A DNA stretch of 45,900 nt from Calditrichia bacterium. Lineage in GTDB: Bacteria; Calditrichota; Calditrichia; RBG-13-44-9; J075. How positions within the stretch are numbered: position 1 is the first letter of the stretch; each line of letters begins with the position of its first letter. This document shows, piece after piece, positions 25,837 to 36,174 of the stretch. The notes under the pieces were generated by a model. That model saw nothing but the letters and a program-made list of their open reading frames with translations, ran no database searches and was not told the DNA's origin. Where the stretch lies: NCBI GenBank assembly GCA_028284905.1, contig JANQQU010000079.1:1-45900 (forward strand), read 5' to 3'. The position numbers and the translations under genes are program-made.

Positions 25837-26418
25837 TCAATCCAAAAGGGAGAGCACTGCGTCCACCGAAGCGATGGATTCGGACAGTTCAGGTTTGGTC
25901 TTATTGACGACTCTTAAGCCGGTCATGAGGATATAAAGCAGATTGGCAATCATATTTAGATTTTTCTCCGTGGAGATTTGCCCACTATCCTGCCCCTTTT
26001 TTAGAAAAGCTAAAAAGAGCGTTTCAATCTTCAATTTATGTTCGTTGATTATCGGCTGTAGTAGTGGATCCGCAGGAATCAATTCCGTCGTTGTATTGAC
26101 GATAAAGCAGCCTTTACAATCCGGATCCGCATGATCGTCCCGGATCATTTTCTCAAACAATATCCGCAGTCCACTTTTTACATCATCCTGACGCTGCAAA
26201 AAATTATCAAGCCCCTGGCTCATATTGGATCGATAAGCGTCGAAAGCTTTGTCAAACAGCTTCTTCTTTCCTCCAAAGGTATCATACAGACTGGCCCGGT
26301 TGATACCCAGGACATCGACTAAATCCTGAACAGAAGTATTGTAATAGCCCTCTTTCCAAAAAAGATGCATTGCTTTTCTGAGGACTTCTTCCTGGTCAAA
26401 TTTTTTTGTTCGCGGCAT
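25837..26418 (-). CDS. TetR/AcrR family transcriptional regulator
   Basis: A 193-residue repressor. The DNA-binding domain (about 8-55) reads FDQEEVLRKAMHLFWKEGYYNTSVQDLVDVLGINRASLYDTFGGKKKLF, a textbook TetR helix-turn-helix. The C-terminal part has PDCKGCFIVNTTTEL, the sequence seen in the branch whose members respond to electrophiles or oxidants through cysteines; that sensing role is inferred. A perfect palindromic operator pair lies about 620 bp away, upstream of the next (-) gene (start 26999). That gene, or the two-gene set with the DUF4345-like gene, is the likely target. The ATG at 26418 gives the standard N-terminus. Confidence 0.9.
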   Translation of the reverse strand: MPRTKKFDQEEVLRKAMHLFWKEGYYNTSVQDLVDVLGINRASLYDTFGGKKKLFDKAFDAYRSNMSQGLDNFLQRQDDVKSGLRILFEKMIRDDHADPDCKGCFIVNTTTELIPADPLLQPIINEHKLKIETLFLAFLKKGQDSGQISTEKNLNMIANLLYILMTGLRVVNKTKPELSESIASVDAVLSLLD

Positions 26419-26525
26419 CTTGAAATATAAATTAGAAACGTTTGTCGACCAAGGACGAAACTACTGCCCATTGAGTTTAATCGATGAAAAAAGCATGAGG
26501 TGATAAGCCCCAGCACCCGGCGACG

Positions 26526-26999
26526 CTACCTGGCTTCTTCAAACAAAACCAATTTATCACTTTTGAAATAGGCCCAAAAGCTGAGGATTATCGCGCTGGC
26601 GGAAAAAATCGTCATTAAAGTTCCCGGTATAAAATTAACATATCCGCCCAAGTCAAGGAAAAGAAAATACCCGAGATCCGCCAGTCCGCCGGTAAGTGCT
26701 GCGAGAAAAATCGCATTTTTGTTTTTCTGCCAAATATAGAAAGCACAGATTAAGGTTACGATGCCGATCCAGAATAAATTAAAACCGTGCTGTCCCAGTA
26801 TCGCCCCGACTGCGTTGGGATAATCCATTTTTAACGAGATCGGATCCATCGCGTCTGCAATGCCAGCAATAGAAGCAGTAATGTCCCCGCTTAATGGACC
26901 CTTCATCACCAGAATACCGGCTAAAATGTGAACGAGTCCCCAAATTATCCATAAGACTGCTGAGATTTTTAATAAATTCGCTAAAAAACGTGAGTTCAT
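26526..26999 (-). CDS. Four-helix integral membrane protein of unknown function
   Basis: A 157-residue protein with four hydrophobic helices (about 9-32, 72-90, 97-116 and 122-146). The first two are separated by a soluble loop containing MDPISLKMDYPNAVGAILGQHGFN. I do not recognise the family with confidence. GAGG lies about 8 bases before the ATG at 26999. The operator-like repeat at 27036-27082 is directly upstream, so it is probably controlled by the TetR-family gene downstream. The next gene upstream on the same strand is also a small membrane protein, which suggests a shared physiological role such as membrane stress. Confidence 0.75.
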   Translation of the reverse strand: MNSRFLANLLKISAVLWIIWGLVHILAGILVMKGPLSGDITASIAGIADAMDPISLKMDYPNAVGAILGQHGFNLFWIGIVTLICAFYIWQKNKNAIFLAALTGGLADLGYFLFLDLGGYVNFIPGTLMTIFSASAIILSFWAYFKSDKLVLFEEAR

Positions 27000-27035
27000 A
27001 TTGAATTCCTCTGCTGTAATTTAGTTTAACTATGT

Positions 27036-27082
27036 TTTGGAATGATCGTTCCATTATAAATATTTAGAACGATCATTCCAAA
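27036..27082. promoter_or_regulatory. Candidate TetR operator: two inverted copies of TGGAATGATCGTTCCA-like sites
   Basis: tttggaatgatcgtt (27036-27050) and aacgatcattccaaa (27068-27082) are perfect inverted repeats of 15 bp. Each half is itself a near-palindrome (ggaatgatcgttcc; gaacgatcattcc). The spacing places two dimer-size sites about 27 bp apart centre to centre, just upstream of the 26999 start. This is typical of TetR-family operators. Confidence 0.7.
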
Positions 27083-27089
27083 TAAAAAA

Positions 27090-27527
27090 TCAAATATTGG
27101 ATACTGAAGAATTGGGAGGGGAATTGGTCGGATTATTTCCCGGGCGATATTTCAGTAACACGAAAGCGCCTGCCAACCCGATGACGATTTCCAGGACAGT
27201 GGCTATCACCAATGATTTGCCGGGCATGCCATCAACGGCCATGCTGAGCATGCGGGAAATGCCGTAGGAGAGATAGATTAAGGTAGAGAGCACAAGCGCA
27301 GTAAAAGTGAATCTGGATAAAAAAGCGCCGAGCAGCATCAACAGGCCACTGAGAAATAACATGCCGCCGGGCGCTCTCGTTTCACTTAACAAATTGATAT
27401 TATTACCGAGGACGATGCCGCTTGCTGCCTGGAATGCTACCGGAAAAAACAATAAGGATGCGCCAATACCGCTGGCAATAATACCGGATATGATTAATAC
27501 CGTTTTGATCATTTTTGAATTTTGCAT
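27090..27527 (-). CDS. Small integral membrane protein, DUF4345-like
   Basis: A 145-residue protein with four hydrophobic helices (about 6-28, 46-68, 73-93 and 105-126). FFPVAFQAASGIVLGNNINLLSETRAPGGMLFLSGLLMLLG resembles DUF4345-type small membrane proteins, whose function is unknown. The ATG at 27527 was chosen over a longer frame from 27599 because AGGAGG sits 5 bases before it and the shorter protein starts just before the first helix. It precedes the 26526-26999 gene on the same strand; the candidate TetR operator lies between them, so the two need not be cotranscribed. Confidence 0.7.
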   Translation of the reverse strand: MQNSKMIKTVLIISGIIASGIGASLLFFPVAFQAASGIVLGNNINLLSETRAPGGMLFLSGLLMLLGAFLSRFTFTALVLSTLIYLSYGISRMLSMAVDGMPGKSLVIATVLEIVIGLAGAFVLLKYRPGNNPTNSPPNSSVSNI

Positions 27528-27699
27528 GATGCCTCCTGAATGGATTTTGTTATAGATTCGGCGAATTTTTAATTCACCATTGTTTATTGACAGGGGCAAG
27601 ATGGGGAAAACGGCGGGGTGGATCGTCCGGGATTATAATCAGGGACCTCCGGATGAGAATCCGCACTTTCGATGAAATTCCGGATTCTCGGAGGAAAAA

Positions 27700-29514
27700 C
27701 TACTTTTCGGATTTTAGCCAGGCACTCGGAGTCATGCCGGTGGCTTTTTTGAAGAAGGCATTAAAAACAGTTTTCGAATTAAACCCGCTTTCGAATGCGA
27801 GGCCTAGTAAACTGAGATGACTGTTGGCGGGATCCCGGGACATAGCCATAAAAGTATCGAGTCGATGGCCGTTGATGAACTCGTTGAAATTCTGAGCAAA
27901 GTGTTCGTTGATCAGCCAGGAGAGTTTATTGGGATGAATGCTTAATTGATCTGCCAGAGACTTAAGGGATAGTGCCGGATCTAAAAATGGTTTTTCATCC
28001 GTCAGTAGTGTGGTTAATGCAGACACGATCGCTGATGCTTCCGCTTTATCCATTTTGGCTGTTCGGATGGTCGTTTTCTCAGGAGCAGCGTTTTCCAGTA
28101 CTGTGCCGGAGGATATATCCGCAACCAGTTTCCGGAATCTGCGATCTTCCCGTATTGGTATCAGAAAGGGATCGTTGCGGAAGTTGATGAGCTGCCCCAT
28201 TCGGTTTTGGACACTCTCTTGGAGAATGGCGAAAGCGGTATCGATGTTGCCGAGGTAAACCTGCAGGTAAAGATGCCAGGGAATAAAACTGGCTGCTCCC
28301 TGCGCTTGCAACATCGTGTGGCTGGCGGCACGCACTTCCTCCAGATCCAATTCGATATCATCTCTCTTATGGATTAATCGAAAAAGTAATCTGCAGGTCT
28401 GGGAGTGCCCTGCCAGCGGAGTTTGGGAAAGTTGTGTTTCAAGATTTTGATAGTCCCTCAGGAGAATATAACATGCCGCTTTAACTTCAAAGGCGATGGC
28501 AAAGCTCGGGTCAATTTTTAGCGCGGCGTCCATACACTCAATGGCTTTCCGGTATTCCTTACGGAGATAATGAAGATTGCCTTTGGTATAATAATGATTC
28601 GGTGATAATGGATTCAGCGAGAGCATTTTTTGAATGAGTGCCGTAGCTTTCTCAAAATCGCCGTTGGCGGTATGAATCTCGGCAACCGCTTCCAGCGATT
28701 CCGTATGGGTCGGGTTTACGGCCAGCGCGCGGGAGATATGATGGTGGGCATCGGCGAACTGCCATTCGCCCCAGAGGCTGCGGACCGCCTGAACAAAATG
28801 GCCACTGGCCAGGTTGTTGTTTAGCTGAACACCACGATCCAGGTACTTCACCGCTTTTTGCATGCCCGTTGCCCGCGGCATAAATGCCCAGGCACCGAGG
28901 ATGATGTAACACATGCCAGCAGCGTAATAGGGATGGGCAAAGGTTGGATCGGCCTCAATACTTTTATCATAAAATTCAATTGCCTTAAAGAAGCCGGCAC
29001 TACTCCATTGCAGCTCGTGGTAACGCCCTTTCAGATAAAGATTATAGGCGCTAATCTCTTCCGTGGAAGCCTCGACCAGATGATCCTGAATATCGAAGTG
29101 ACCAAAATTCTCCCACACCTGATCAGCGATTAACAAACTGATCTCATCCTGCACGGCGAAGATATCTGCCAGCTCCCGATCGAATTTCTCCGACCAAAGA
29201 TGGGTACCGTCATCGCTGCGAATCAATTGGGCGGTGATGCGCACTTTACCCTTGCCCTTGCGAACGCTCCCTTCCAGAATAGAGGCTACATTCAATTGCC
29301 GGCCAATCGTCCGCACATCGATATTTCTTCCCTTAAACGCAAAAGCGGAAGTTCGGGCGGTCACCCGCAGGCCTTCTATCGTCGTTAGGGCATTGATGAT
29401 CTCTTCAGTAATGCCATCGCTGAAATATTCGTTCTCCGGATCAGCACTCATATTCACAAAAGGAAGGACGGCGATCGATTTTTCAGTTTGTATGCTTTCT
29501 GGATTTCCGAGCAT
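27700..29514 (-). CDS. TolB-like/TPR regulator with a C-terminal AraC DNA-binding domain
   Basis: About 604 residues. The N-terminal domain (about 12-145) has SIAVLPFVNMSADPENEYFSDGITEEI and ILEGSVRKGKGKVRITAQLI, typical of the TolB-N/FlgO-like domain found after CadC-type or adenylate-cyclase domains. A TPR array follows (about 165-430), with repeats such as AIEFYDKSIEADPTFAHPYY and AIECMDAALKIDPSFAIAFE. The C-terminal ~100 residues are an AraC-type HTH (LSLKSLADQLSIHPNKLSWLINEHFAQNFNEFING and GFNSKTVFNAFFKKATGMTPSAW). No membrane helix is visible. This puts the DNA-binding domain at the opposite end from the usual CadC-like layout. Start: the frame opens with TTG at 29544, but ATG at 29514 is more likely. 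Confidence 0.85.
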   Translation of the reverse strand: MLGNPESIQTEKSIAVLPFVNMSADPENEYFSDGITEEIINALTTIEGLRVTARTSAFAFKGRNIDVRTIGRQLNVASILEGSVRKGKGKVRITAQLIRSDDGTHLWSEKFDRELADIFAVQDEISLLIADQVWENFGHFDIQDHLVEASTEEISAYNLYLKGRYHELQWSSAGFFKAIEFYDKSIEADPTFAHPYYAAGMCYIILGAWAFMPRATGMQKAVKYLDRGVQLNNNLASGHFVQAVRSLWGEWQFADAHHHISRALAVNPTHTESLEAVAEIHTANGDFEKATALIQKMLSLNPLSPNHYYTKGNLHYLRKEYRKAIECMDAALKIDPSFAIAFEVKAACYILLRDYQNLETQLSQTPLAGHSQTCRLLFRLIHKRDDIELDLEEVRAASHTMLQAQGAASFIPWHLYLQVYLGNIDTAFAILQESVQNRMGQLINFRNDPFLIPIREDRRFRKLVADISSGTVLENAAPEKTTIRTAKMDKAEASAIVSALTTLLTDEKPFLDPALSLKSLADQLSIHPNKLSWLINEHFAQNFNEFINGHRLDTFMAMSRDPANSHLSLLGLAFESGFNSKTVFNAFFKKATGMTPSAWLKSEK

Positions 29515-29544
29515 TGTTTGGTGATACTCTTCAGTTGGTTGCAA

Positions 29545-30102
29545 AGATTGTTTTCAATATAAAAATCGGTTTGGAACAGATTTAATCTAAGCGGCAGTGC
29601 TTAAATGAGTCAACTATTTTTTTGTGGTTGTCGAATGGGAGAGCACTGCAAATGCAATATCTCTGACAAACAATAATAATGAATGTATACGAGCAGATCG
29701 GTTCCGCGGACCTAACGACGAGATAGTTTTTTACCTGCACAAATAAGTGGTATTTCAAGCAGCTGTTTAATCGTCATCGCTCCCTGTTTACCGCTAGAAA
29801 TCTTTGGGCATAAAGTGCCGCTTTTTTAAAACTTTTTTTTTCAGTAAATTAATAAAATTGGAAAATAGCGGTGGTTTTCAGCGTTTCTGTTTTCAAAAGA
29901 AATTGGCGTTGTAATCGAGAGATTTATTAATCATAATAGCAGCAGTCGTTTTCATAAAATAAGCATTGTTATGTAGTTGAATATTTATTGTCGCCGGGCA
30001 GCGCAAATACCCGATAAAAGGAATCGAGTCGAGTCAGGAAAACTTCAAGAACTGACAGGCGAACAATCATGAAAAGGGCAGTTTCAACAGAAAAAATTAA
30101 TA
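29545..30102. other. Long intergenic region upstream of the NQR operon
   Basis: AT-rich, with no recognised gene, tRNA or riboswitch. ggcagtgct (29593-29601) faces agcactgc (29642-29649) across 40 bases. The first of these resembles the terminal repeat of the MITE-like elements, so this may be a decayed remnant. Confidence 0.4.
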
Positions 30103-30132
30103 TTGGCTAATTCGGAAGTCGTCTCTTATATT
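30103..30132 (+). promoter_or_regulatory. Possible promoter of the NQR operon
   Basis: TTGGCT (30103-30108) and TATATT (30127-30132) with 18 bp spacing, about 100 bp before the nqrA ATG. ggctaa / ttagcc inverted repeats overlap the two boxes and could form an operator. Consensus agreement is moderate. Confidence 0.35.
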
Positions 30133-30237
30133 TTAGCCGATTTTCCGGTGAAGCTGATCTGTCCGGTAATTTGTGAGAAATTTATCAATTACATATTGAA
30201 GTGAATACGATAACAGGTAATCTGAGGAAGCTTAAAA

Positions 30238-31581
30238 ATGATCAAATTAAAAAAGGGGCTGGATCTCCCTATTACCGGCGCGCCGGAACAAGTGATCCGT
30301 GATCAAAAAGACACTTCCACGATCGCGGTTTTAGGGATCGATTATGTAGGGATGAAACCTACCATGATGGTCCGGGTGTCTGATGAAGTTAAGCTTGGGC
30401 AAGTACTGTTCACGGATAAGAAGAACCCATCAGTGAAATATACTTCCCCGGGCAGCGGGAGAGTGATTGCAATTCGCAGAGGAGAGAAACGAGCGCTTCT
30501 CTCTGTTGTTATTGAACTTTCCGGAGATGAGGAAATAACCTTTAATTCTTACTCGCCCGATCAGCTGGTTTCTCTGGAGCGTGAGAAGATCGTTGAACAG
30601 CTTTTGGAATCCGGTAGCTGGACCGCTTTGAGAGCCCGGCCGTTTTCAAAAGTTGCCGACCCGGATACTACCCCCCATTCCATTTTTATTACTGCTATGG
30701 ATACCAATCCGCTGGCGCCGAGTATCGAGAAAATCCTCGAAGGCCAGGACGAAGACTTTCGGAACGGTCTGCAAATTCTCTCTAAATTAACCGATGGTAA
30801 ACTACATTTATGTAAATCTCCTGGTGCAAATATTCCCAGTGCGGATTTGGATAATCTGTCGGTAGAAGAGTTTTCCGGGCCGCATCCGGCGGGACTGGTT
30901 GGCACTCATATCCATTTTTTGGATCCGGTTGGCCGGCAGAAAACGGTTTGGTATATCGGCGTGCAGGATGTTGTCGCATTTGGTAAGCTTTTTACCACCG
31001 GCAAGATCGCTGTCGAACGCATTGTAGCCCTTGCCGGTCCGGCAGTAAAAGAGCCTCGTTTAATCAAAACTCGTATCGGCGCTTCACTCGCTGATGTGAC
31101 TGCGCGGGAATTGAACGGTGATGACAACCGGATCGTATCCGGGTCAATTCTTTCCGGACATGCGGCCGATGAGGCTGTTGGCTTTCTCGGCAGATATCAC
31201 CAGCAAATTTCTGTATTGGCGGAAGATCGCGAGAGACGCCTGCTTGGATGGCTGGACCCGGGACTGAACTTATTCTCTGTAAAAAATATCGTCCTTTCGA
31301 AACTGACCCCGAAAAAGAAGTTCAACTTTTCCACTTCGACGAATGGTGAGCATCGCCCGATTGTTCCCAGTGGGAATTACGGACAGGTAATGCCGCTGGA
31401 TCTCTTGCCTTTATTCCTGATGCGGGCATTGGCGGTCGATGACGTTGAGGAAGCAGAAAGACTGGGCTGCCTGGAATTAGATGAAGAAGATCTGGCTTTA
31501 TGTGCCTTTGTTTGTCCTTCGAAACTGGACTTCGGTCCGTTGCTCAGAAGAAATTTAACGATTATCGAAAGGGAAGGATAA
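30238..31581 (+). CDS. nqrA: Na+-translocating NADH:quinone reductase subunit A
   Basis: Peripheral quinone-site subunit of the Na+-NQR complex, 447 residues, the same length as the Vibrio protein. Family blocks seen: [16 protein letters not shown] at the start, [26 protein letters not shown], and [19 protein letters not shown]. No membrane helix, as expected. First gene of a tight operon of six subunits plus maturation factors. The ATG at 30238 follows GAGGA at a spacing of about 9 bases. Confidence 0.97.
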   Translation: MIKLKKGLDLPITGAPEQVIRDQKDTSTIAVLGIDYVGMKPTMMVRVSDEVKLGQVLFTDKKNPSVKYTSPGSGRVIAIRRGEKRALLSVVIELSGDEEITFNSYSPDQLVSLEREKIVEQLLESGSWTALRARPFSKVADPDTTPHSIFITAMDTNPLAPSIEKILEGQDEDFRNGLQILSKLTDGKLHLCKSPGANIPSADLDNLSVEEFSGPHPAGLVGTHIHFLDPVGRQKTVWYIGVQDVVAFGKLFTTGKIAVERIVALAGPAVKEPRLIKTRIGASLADVTARELNGDDNRIVSGSILSGHAADEAVGFLGRYHQQISVLAEDRERRLLGWLDPGLNLFSVKNIVLSKLTPKKKFNFSTSTNGEHRPIVPSGNYGQVMPLDLLPLFLMRALAVDDVEEAERLGCLELDEEDLALCAFVCPSKLDFGPLLRRNLTIIEREG

Positions 31582-31585
31582 TATT

Positions 31586-32809
31586 GTGAAATTCTTGAGA
31601 CAGATCCTTGATAAACAAGGAAAACTTTTTGAAAAAGGCGGTAAGCTGGAAAGGTTATACCCACTGTATGAAGCTGGTGATACCTTTCTATACTCCCCGG
31701 GGATGGTTACCCGCAGCGCACCGCACGTTCGGGATGGGATGGATTTAAAGCGAATGATGATTTTCGTCGTTTTAGCGCTTACTCCGACAATTCTTATGGC
31801 GTTCTACAATACCGGCTACCAGGCAAATCTGGCTTTACAAAGTTCTGGTCTTGCCGCTGCCGCCGGATGGCGAGGCGAGTTGATGGCGGCACTGGGAGTG
31901 GGTATCGATCCCACCAGCCTTTTTGATAATTTTGTGCATGGCGCACTTTATTTTCTACCGGTATATATAGTAACGTTGGCAGCGGGCGGATTATGGGAAG
32001 CGGTGTTTGCGACCGTAAGACGTCATCCTATCAGTGAAGGATTTTTAGTTACCAGCATGCTTTTCCCCCTTATCCTGCCGCCAGATATTCCTTACTGGCA
32101 GGTCGTCATCGGTATCTCATTTGGTGTAGTCATTGGTAAAGAAGTCTTCGGTGGTGTTGGGATGAACATTCTTAATCCCGCATTAACCGGCCGCGCTTTT
32201 CTCTATTTTGCCTACCCCGCTCAAATTTCCGGGGACCAGGTCTGGGTCGCGGTAGATGGATACAGCCGGGCAACCCCGCTGGCAGAATTTGCCGATCCGA
32301 AGTTTGCCGATGCAGCGGTCAGTTATTCCGATACTATGATGGATGCATTTTGGGGCTTTATCCCCGGTTCCATGGGCGAGACCTCGGTGGTGGCTTGTTT
32401 GATCGGCGCAGCTATTCTGATCGGTTCGAAAATCGGATCATGGCGGATTATGCTCGGATGCGTTGTCGGAATGATCGGCACGGCGTTTCTGTTTAATGCG
32501 ATTGGTAGCGATACCAATCCGATGTTTGGTGTAACCGCGCTGGAGCATTTTGTCATTGGTGGATTCGCTTTCGGCACCGTCTTTATGGCGACCGACCCGG
32601 TGAGCGCCTCGCAAACCCGGCAAGGGCAGTACTGGTATGGTATTCTCATCGGACTGCTAACGGTAATGATTCGGGTGATCAATCCCGGATATCCGGAAGG
32701 CATCATGTTGGCAATCCTGTTCGCAAACGTCTTTGCCCCGGCCATCGATAAAATTTTTGTAAATATGCACATAAAGAGAAGGCAGTTAAGATATGGCGCA
32801 ACAAGATAG
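31586..32809 (+). CDS. nqrB: Na+-translocating NADH:quinone reductase subunit B
   Basis: Integral membrane subunit, 407 residues, carrying covalently bound FMN and part of the Na+ path. Eight to ten hydrophobic helices are visible. Family segments include [27 protein letters not shown]. The FMN-acceptor motif is DGYSRATPL with Thr230 as the attachment residue. The usual S-G-A-T is read here as S-R-A-T, a departure from the ApbE consensus that deserves checking. GTG start at 31586, 4 bp after the nqrA stop, with AAGGA upstream. It overlaps nqrC by 17 bp. Confidence 0.96.
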   Translation: MKFLRQILDKQGKLFEKGGKLERLYPLYEAGDTFLYSPGMVTRSAPHVRDGMDLKRMMIFVVLALTPTILMAFYNTGYQANLALQSSGLAAAAGWRGELMAALGVGIDPTSLFDNFVHGALYFLPVYIVTLAAGGLWEAVFATVRRHPISEGFLVTSMLFPLILPPDIPYWQVVIGISFGVVIGKEVFGGVGMNILNPALTGRAFLYFAYPAQISGDQVWVAVDGYSRATPLAEFADPKFADAAVSYSDTMMDAFWGFIPGSMGETSVVACLIGAAILIGSKIGSWRIMLGCVVGMIGTAFLFNAIGSDTNPMFGVTALEHFVIGGFAFGTVFMATDPVSASQTRQGQYWYGILIGLLTVMIRVINPGYPEGIMLAILFANVFAPAIDKIFVNMHIKRRQLRYGATR

Positions 32810-33584
32810 TGTTAAAAAAATCGTTTTAGTCGCGCTGGGTGTCTGTCTGGTTTGTTCCCTGTTGGTTTCTTCTGTTGCTGTTGGCTTAGCTGCCCGCCAG
32901 GATGAAAACCGGCGGTTGGATAAAATCAAAAATATCCTGCGTGCTGCCGACCTGTATAGTGACGGCGTCGATGTTGGTAAAACCTACGCGGAAAAAGTAG
33001 AACCGGTCTTGATTGAGTTGAGTTCAGGAGAAACTGTCGGGGAAGATCAGTTTAATGAATTCCTGAACATCGAAAATTTTAATATGGACGAGGTTACGAA
33101 TCACCCCGAGTATGGCGAAGCAATTCCCAGGGACGAAGACATTGGTGGTATTAGCCGGAAGCCGAAGTACATGGTGGTTTACCTGGTAAAAGAGAACGAT
33201 CAGCTCAGTAAAGTGATCTTACCGGTTCATGGTAAAGGACTGTGGTCTACATTATACGGATTTCTTTCCCTGAATAATGACCTGAAGACCGTTTCCGGTA
33301 TTACTTTCTATCAACATGCGGAAACGCCCGGTCTCGGTGGCGAAGTGGATAATCCCCGCTGGCAGGCTATCTGGAAAGGCAAAAATGCATTTGATGAAAG
33401 TGGTGGATTGATTATCCAGGTCCTTAAAGGACAGGTAGATCCGTCCAGCCCGAATGCCGGCCATCAAATTGACGGACTGGCGGGGGCAACCATCACCACT
33501 CGTGGGGTAGACAATTTTGTGAAATATTGGTTAACCGAAAATGGATATGGTCCGTTTTTGAACAAATTACGTGAGGGAAATTAA
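32793..33584 (+). CDS. nqrC: Na+-translocating NADH:quinone reductase subunit C
   Basis: Subunit with one N-terminal membrane anchor (about 9-32) and a periplasmic FMN-binding domain, 263 residues. The covalent flavin motif is DGLAGATIT near the C-terminus (acceptor Thr233), matching the ApbE target consensus. [36 protein letters not shown] is the conserved FMN-domain core. FMN is attached by the ApbE encoded at 36648-37709. The ATG at 32793 lies within the end of nqrB (17 bp overlap), so the two are translationally coupled. Confidence 0.96.
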   Translation: MAQQDSVKKIVLVALGVCLVCSLLVSSVAVGLAARQDENRRLDKIKNILRAADLYSDGVDVGKTYAEKVEPVLIELSSGETVGEDQFNEFLNIENFNMDEVTNHPEYGEAIPRDEDIGGISRKPKYMVVYLVKENDQLSKVILPVHGKGLWSTLYGFLSLNNDLKTVSGITFYQHAETPGLGGEVDNPRWQAIWKGKNAFDESGGLIIQVLKGQVDPSSPNAGHQIDGLAGATITTRGVDNFVKYWLTENGYGPFLNKLREGN

Positions 33585-33585
33585 C

Positions 33586-34206
33586 ATGAACGAATATAAA
33601 AAGGTCCTGCTGGATCCTTTGTTCAATAACAACCCCATCGCGCTACAAGTTTTGGGGATCTGTTCAGCACTGGCGGTAACCACGAAATTGGATACCTCGG
33701 CAGTGATGATACTGGCAGTGATATTTGTAGCGGCATTTTCCAATTTATCGGTAAGCTTGGTAAGAAATCACTTACCGAGCAGCGTGCGTATTCTGGTAGA
33801 AATGACCATCATTGCTTCCATGGTAATCGTTGCGGATGAATTCATTCAGGCGTTTGCCTACGATATCAGTAAGCAGCTGTCGGTATTCGTTTCGCTGATT
33901 ATTACCAATTGTATCATTCTGGGAAGAACCGAAGCATTTGCGTTGAAAAACCCCCCGTTGATCAGTATGATGGATGGGATTGGAAATGCCCTCGGATACG
34001 GAGTGGTGTTACTTTTCGTAGGATTTTGCCGGGAACTGTTTGGCTCCGGGAAACTTTTCGGAATGCCCGTTCTGGCCCTGAATACCGAAGGCGGCTGGTA
34101 TGTGCCCAACGGTATGATGCTATTATCACCCAGCGCCTTTATTTTAATCGGCCTGTTTATCTGGGCGGTAAGAACCTGGAAACCCGAACAAGTAGAGGAA
34201 GATTAA
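33586..34206 (+). CDS. nqrD: Na+-translocating NADH:quinone reductase subunit D
   Basis: Integral membrane subunit of 206 residues with six hydrophobic helices, homologous to NqrE. Conserved cysteines are in [17 protein letters not shown] and [17 protein letters not shown]; with the NqrE cysteines they hold the intramembrane iron centre. The ATG at 33586 follows GAGGGA and gives the family N-terminus [21 protein letters not shown] at 33571 would overlap nqrC and is less likely. It lies 1 bp after nqrC and 1 bp before nqrE. Confidence 0.96.
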   Translation: MNEYKKVLLDPLFNNNPIALQVLGICSALAVTTKLDTSAVMILAVIFVAAFSNLSVSLVRNHLPSSVRILVEMTIIASMVIVADEFIQAFAYDISKQLSVFVSLIITNCIILGRTEAFALKNPPLISMMDGIGNALGYGVVLLFVGFCRELFGSGKLFGMPVLALNTEGGWYVPNGMMLLSPSAFILIGLFIWAVRTWKPEQVEED

Positions 34207-34207
34207 A

Positions 34208-34819
34208 ATGGTAGAACATTATCTGAATTTATTTTTAACATCGGTGTTTATCGAGAATTTGGCCCTGGCTTTCTTTCTGGGAATGTGTACTTTCCTGGCA
34301 ATCTCCAAGGAAGTAACCACTTCTTTTGGCCTGGGAATCGCCGTTGTGGTTGTGCAGTCCATTACGATCCCGGTAAATAACCTGATCTTTCAAAATCTGT
34401 TGAGGGAAGATGCCCTGGCATGGGCCGGACTGGAAGGCGTCAATCTTACCTTTCTGGGCGCGGTTACCTACATTGGGGTAATTGCTTCGATGGTGCAAAT
34501 TCTGGAAATGACCCTGGATAAATTTGTGCCCAAGCTATACAATGCGCTGGGAATATTTCTTCCCTTGATCACTGTAAATTGTGCAATCCTTGGTGGATCT
34601 CTATTTATGGTAGAGCGTAATTATAATTTCGGCGAAAGTGTAGTTTATGGCTTTGGCTCTGGTGTTGGCTGGGCGTTGGCAATTGTCGGCCTGGCTGGTA
34701 TTCGTGAAAAAATGAAATACAGTAATGTGCCGCCCGGCCTGCGGGGATTAGGTATTACCTTTATCGTCGTTGGTTTGATGGCGATGGCATTTATGTTGTT
34801 TTCTGGTGTCCAACTGTAA
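34208..34819 (+). CDS. nqrE: Na+-translocating NADH:quinone reductase subunit E
   Basis: Integral membrane subunit of 203 residues with six hydrophobic helices in inverted topology to NqrD. The conserved cysteines are in [18 protein letters not shown] and [14 protein letters not shown], the ligands for the iron centre shared with NqrD. GAGGAAG precedes the ATG. nqrF starts 10 bp after its stop. Confidence 0.96.
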   Translation: MVEHYLNLFLTSVFIENLALAFFLGMCTFLAISKEVTTSFGLGIAVVVVQSITIPVNNLIFQNLLREDALAWAGLEGVNLTFLGAVTYIGVIASMVQILEMTLDKFVPKLYNALGIFLPLITVNCAILGGSLFMVERNYNFGESVVYGFGSGVGWALAIVGLAGIREKMKYSNVPPGLRGLGITFIVVGLMAMAFMLFSGVQL

Positions 34820-34829
34820 AGAGGAAATT

Positions 34830-36065
34830 ATGAGCGAACTGAACTTGATCTTGTTAGGCTCCTTTATGTTCATTCTGATTGTCCTGGCACTGGTAGGAGT
34901 TATTCTATTTGCCCGCTCCCGCCTGGTTGCCAGTGGTAATGTTAAAATAAATATTAATGATGACCCGGAAAAAGCCCTGGAAGTGCCGGTGGGTGACAAA
35001 TTATTGAGCGTGCTGGCAGATAACGGCATTTTCTTATCTTCCGCCTGCGGCGGTGGTGGCACCTGTGCCCAGTGCAAAGTCGTCTTAAAAGAAGGCGGCG
35101 GTGATGTACTGGCCACCGAGCGTTCCAAATTAACCCGTGGGGATATTCGCGAGAAATGGCGCCTGTCCTGCCAGGTAGCGGTAAAAGAAGATCTTAGCAT
35201 CGAAGTACCGGCAGAGATGTTTGAAATTAAGAAGTGGGAATGTACTGTGCGTTCCAATAAAAACGTCGCTACCTTTATTAAAGAATTGATCCTGGAACTC
35301 CCGGAAGGAGAAAATGTCGACTTCCGCGCCGGAGGATATATCCAGATCGAAGCCGACCCGCATACCGTTAAATACAGCGATATGAAGGTCGAAGCGGAAT
35401 ACAAGGGCGATTGGGATAAGTTTGACCTTTGGCAGTATGTTTCGGAAGTGAAGGAGCCGGTGGTACGTGCTTACTCCATGGCGAATTATCCGGAAGAGAA
35501 AGGCGTCATTATGCTTAATGTGCGCATCGCCTCTCCGCCTCCGCGTATGCCCAATGTGCCTCCCGGACAGATGTCTTCTTTTATCTTTGACTTACAGCCG
35601 GGCGACAAGGCAATTATTTCCGGGCCATTTGGCGAGTTCTTCGCGAAAGACACCGAAGCAGAAATGATCTTCATCGGTGGTGGCGCCGGTATGGCACCGA
35701 TGCGTTCACACATTTTTGATCAGCTGCGCCGCTTGCACTCGAAGCGGAAGATATCTTTCTGGTATGGTGCAAGAAGCTACCGCGAAGCTTTCTATGTAGA
35801 AGACTTTGACGAGCTGCAGAAGGAAAATGATAACTTTAAATGGCACCTGGCCCTTTCCGAACCGTTGCCGGAAGACAACTGGGAAGGATATGTCGGCTTT
35901 ATTCACCAGGTGTTGTTTGATAATTACCTGAAAGATCACCCTGCACCGGAAGATTGTGAGTATTATATCTGCGGACCCCCGATGATGAATAGTGCTGTTT
36001 TTAAGATGCTGGATGAGCTGGGCGTTGAGCCGGAAAATATCCTCTTTGATGATTTTGGCGGTTAA
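34830..36065 (+). CDS. nqrF: Na+-translocating NADH:quinone reductase subunit F
   Basis: NADH-oxidising subunit, 411 residues. One N-terminal helix (about 5-28) anchors it. A 2Fe-2S ferredoxin domain follows with cysteines 73, 79, 82 and 114 ([12 protein letters not shown] and RLSC). The FAD domain contains RAYSMANYP, and the NADH domain has [14 protein letters not shown] and [14 protein letters not shown]. All cofactor motifs are intact. The ATG at 34830 has AGAGGA before it; a GTG at 34806 lies inside nqrE and is unlikely. Electrons go from NADH through FAD and 2Fe-2S to NqrD/E, then to the flavins of NqrC and NqrB. Confidence 0.97.
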   Translation: MSELNLILLGSFMFILIVLALVGVILFARSRLVASGNVKININDDPEKALEVPVGDKLLSVLADNGIFLSSACGGGGTCAQCKVVLKEGGGDVLATERSKLTRGDIREKWRLSCQVAVKEDLSIEVPAEMFEIKKWECTVRSNKNVATFIKELILELPEGENVDFRAGGYIQIEADPHTVKYSDMKVEAEYKGDWDKFDLWQYVSEVKEPVVRAYSMANYPEEKGVIMLNVRIASPPPRMPNVPPGQMSSFIFDLQPGDKAIISGPFGEFFAKDTEAEMIFIGGGAGMAPMRSHIFDQLRRLHSKRKISFWYGARSYREAFYVEDFDELQKENDNFKWHLALSEPLPEDNWEGYVGFIHQVLFDNYLKDHPAPEDCEYYICGPPMMNSAVFKMLDELGVEPENILFDDFGG

Positions 36066-36174
36066 CCAAGCTTGGATAAACGAGCGTAAAGGTAATCGAC
36101 TTATAAATACAGGGATGTAGATTTATTCGTATTCCTAAAACCTTAACTGCGTATCATAACAATGGAGTAACGGC

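Noticed and set aside
27646-27694. Imperfect hairpin (cctcc...ggagg) after the TolB-TPR-AraC gene as a terminator
   Set aside because: The stem is bulged and no T-run follows on the (-) strand.
29545-30237. Possible sodium or flavin riboswitch before nqrA
   Set aside because: I could not find the conserved blocks of any riboswitch class I know in the leader.
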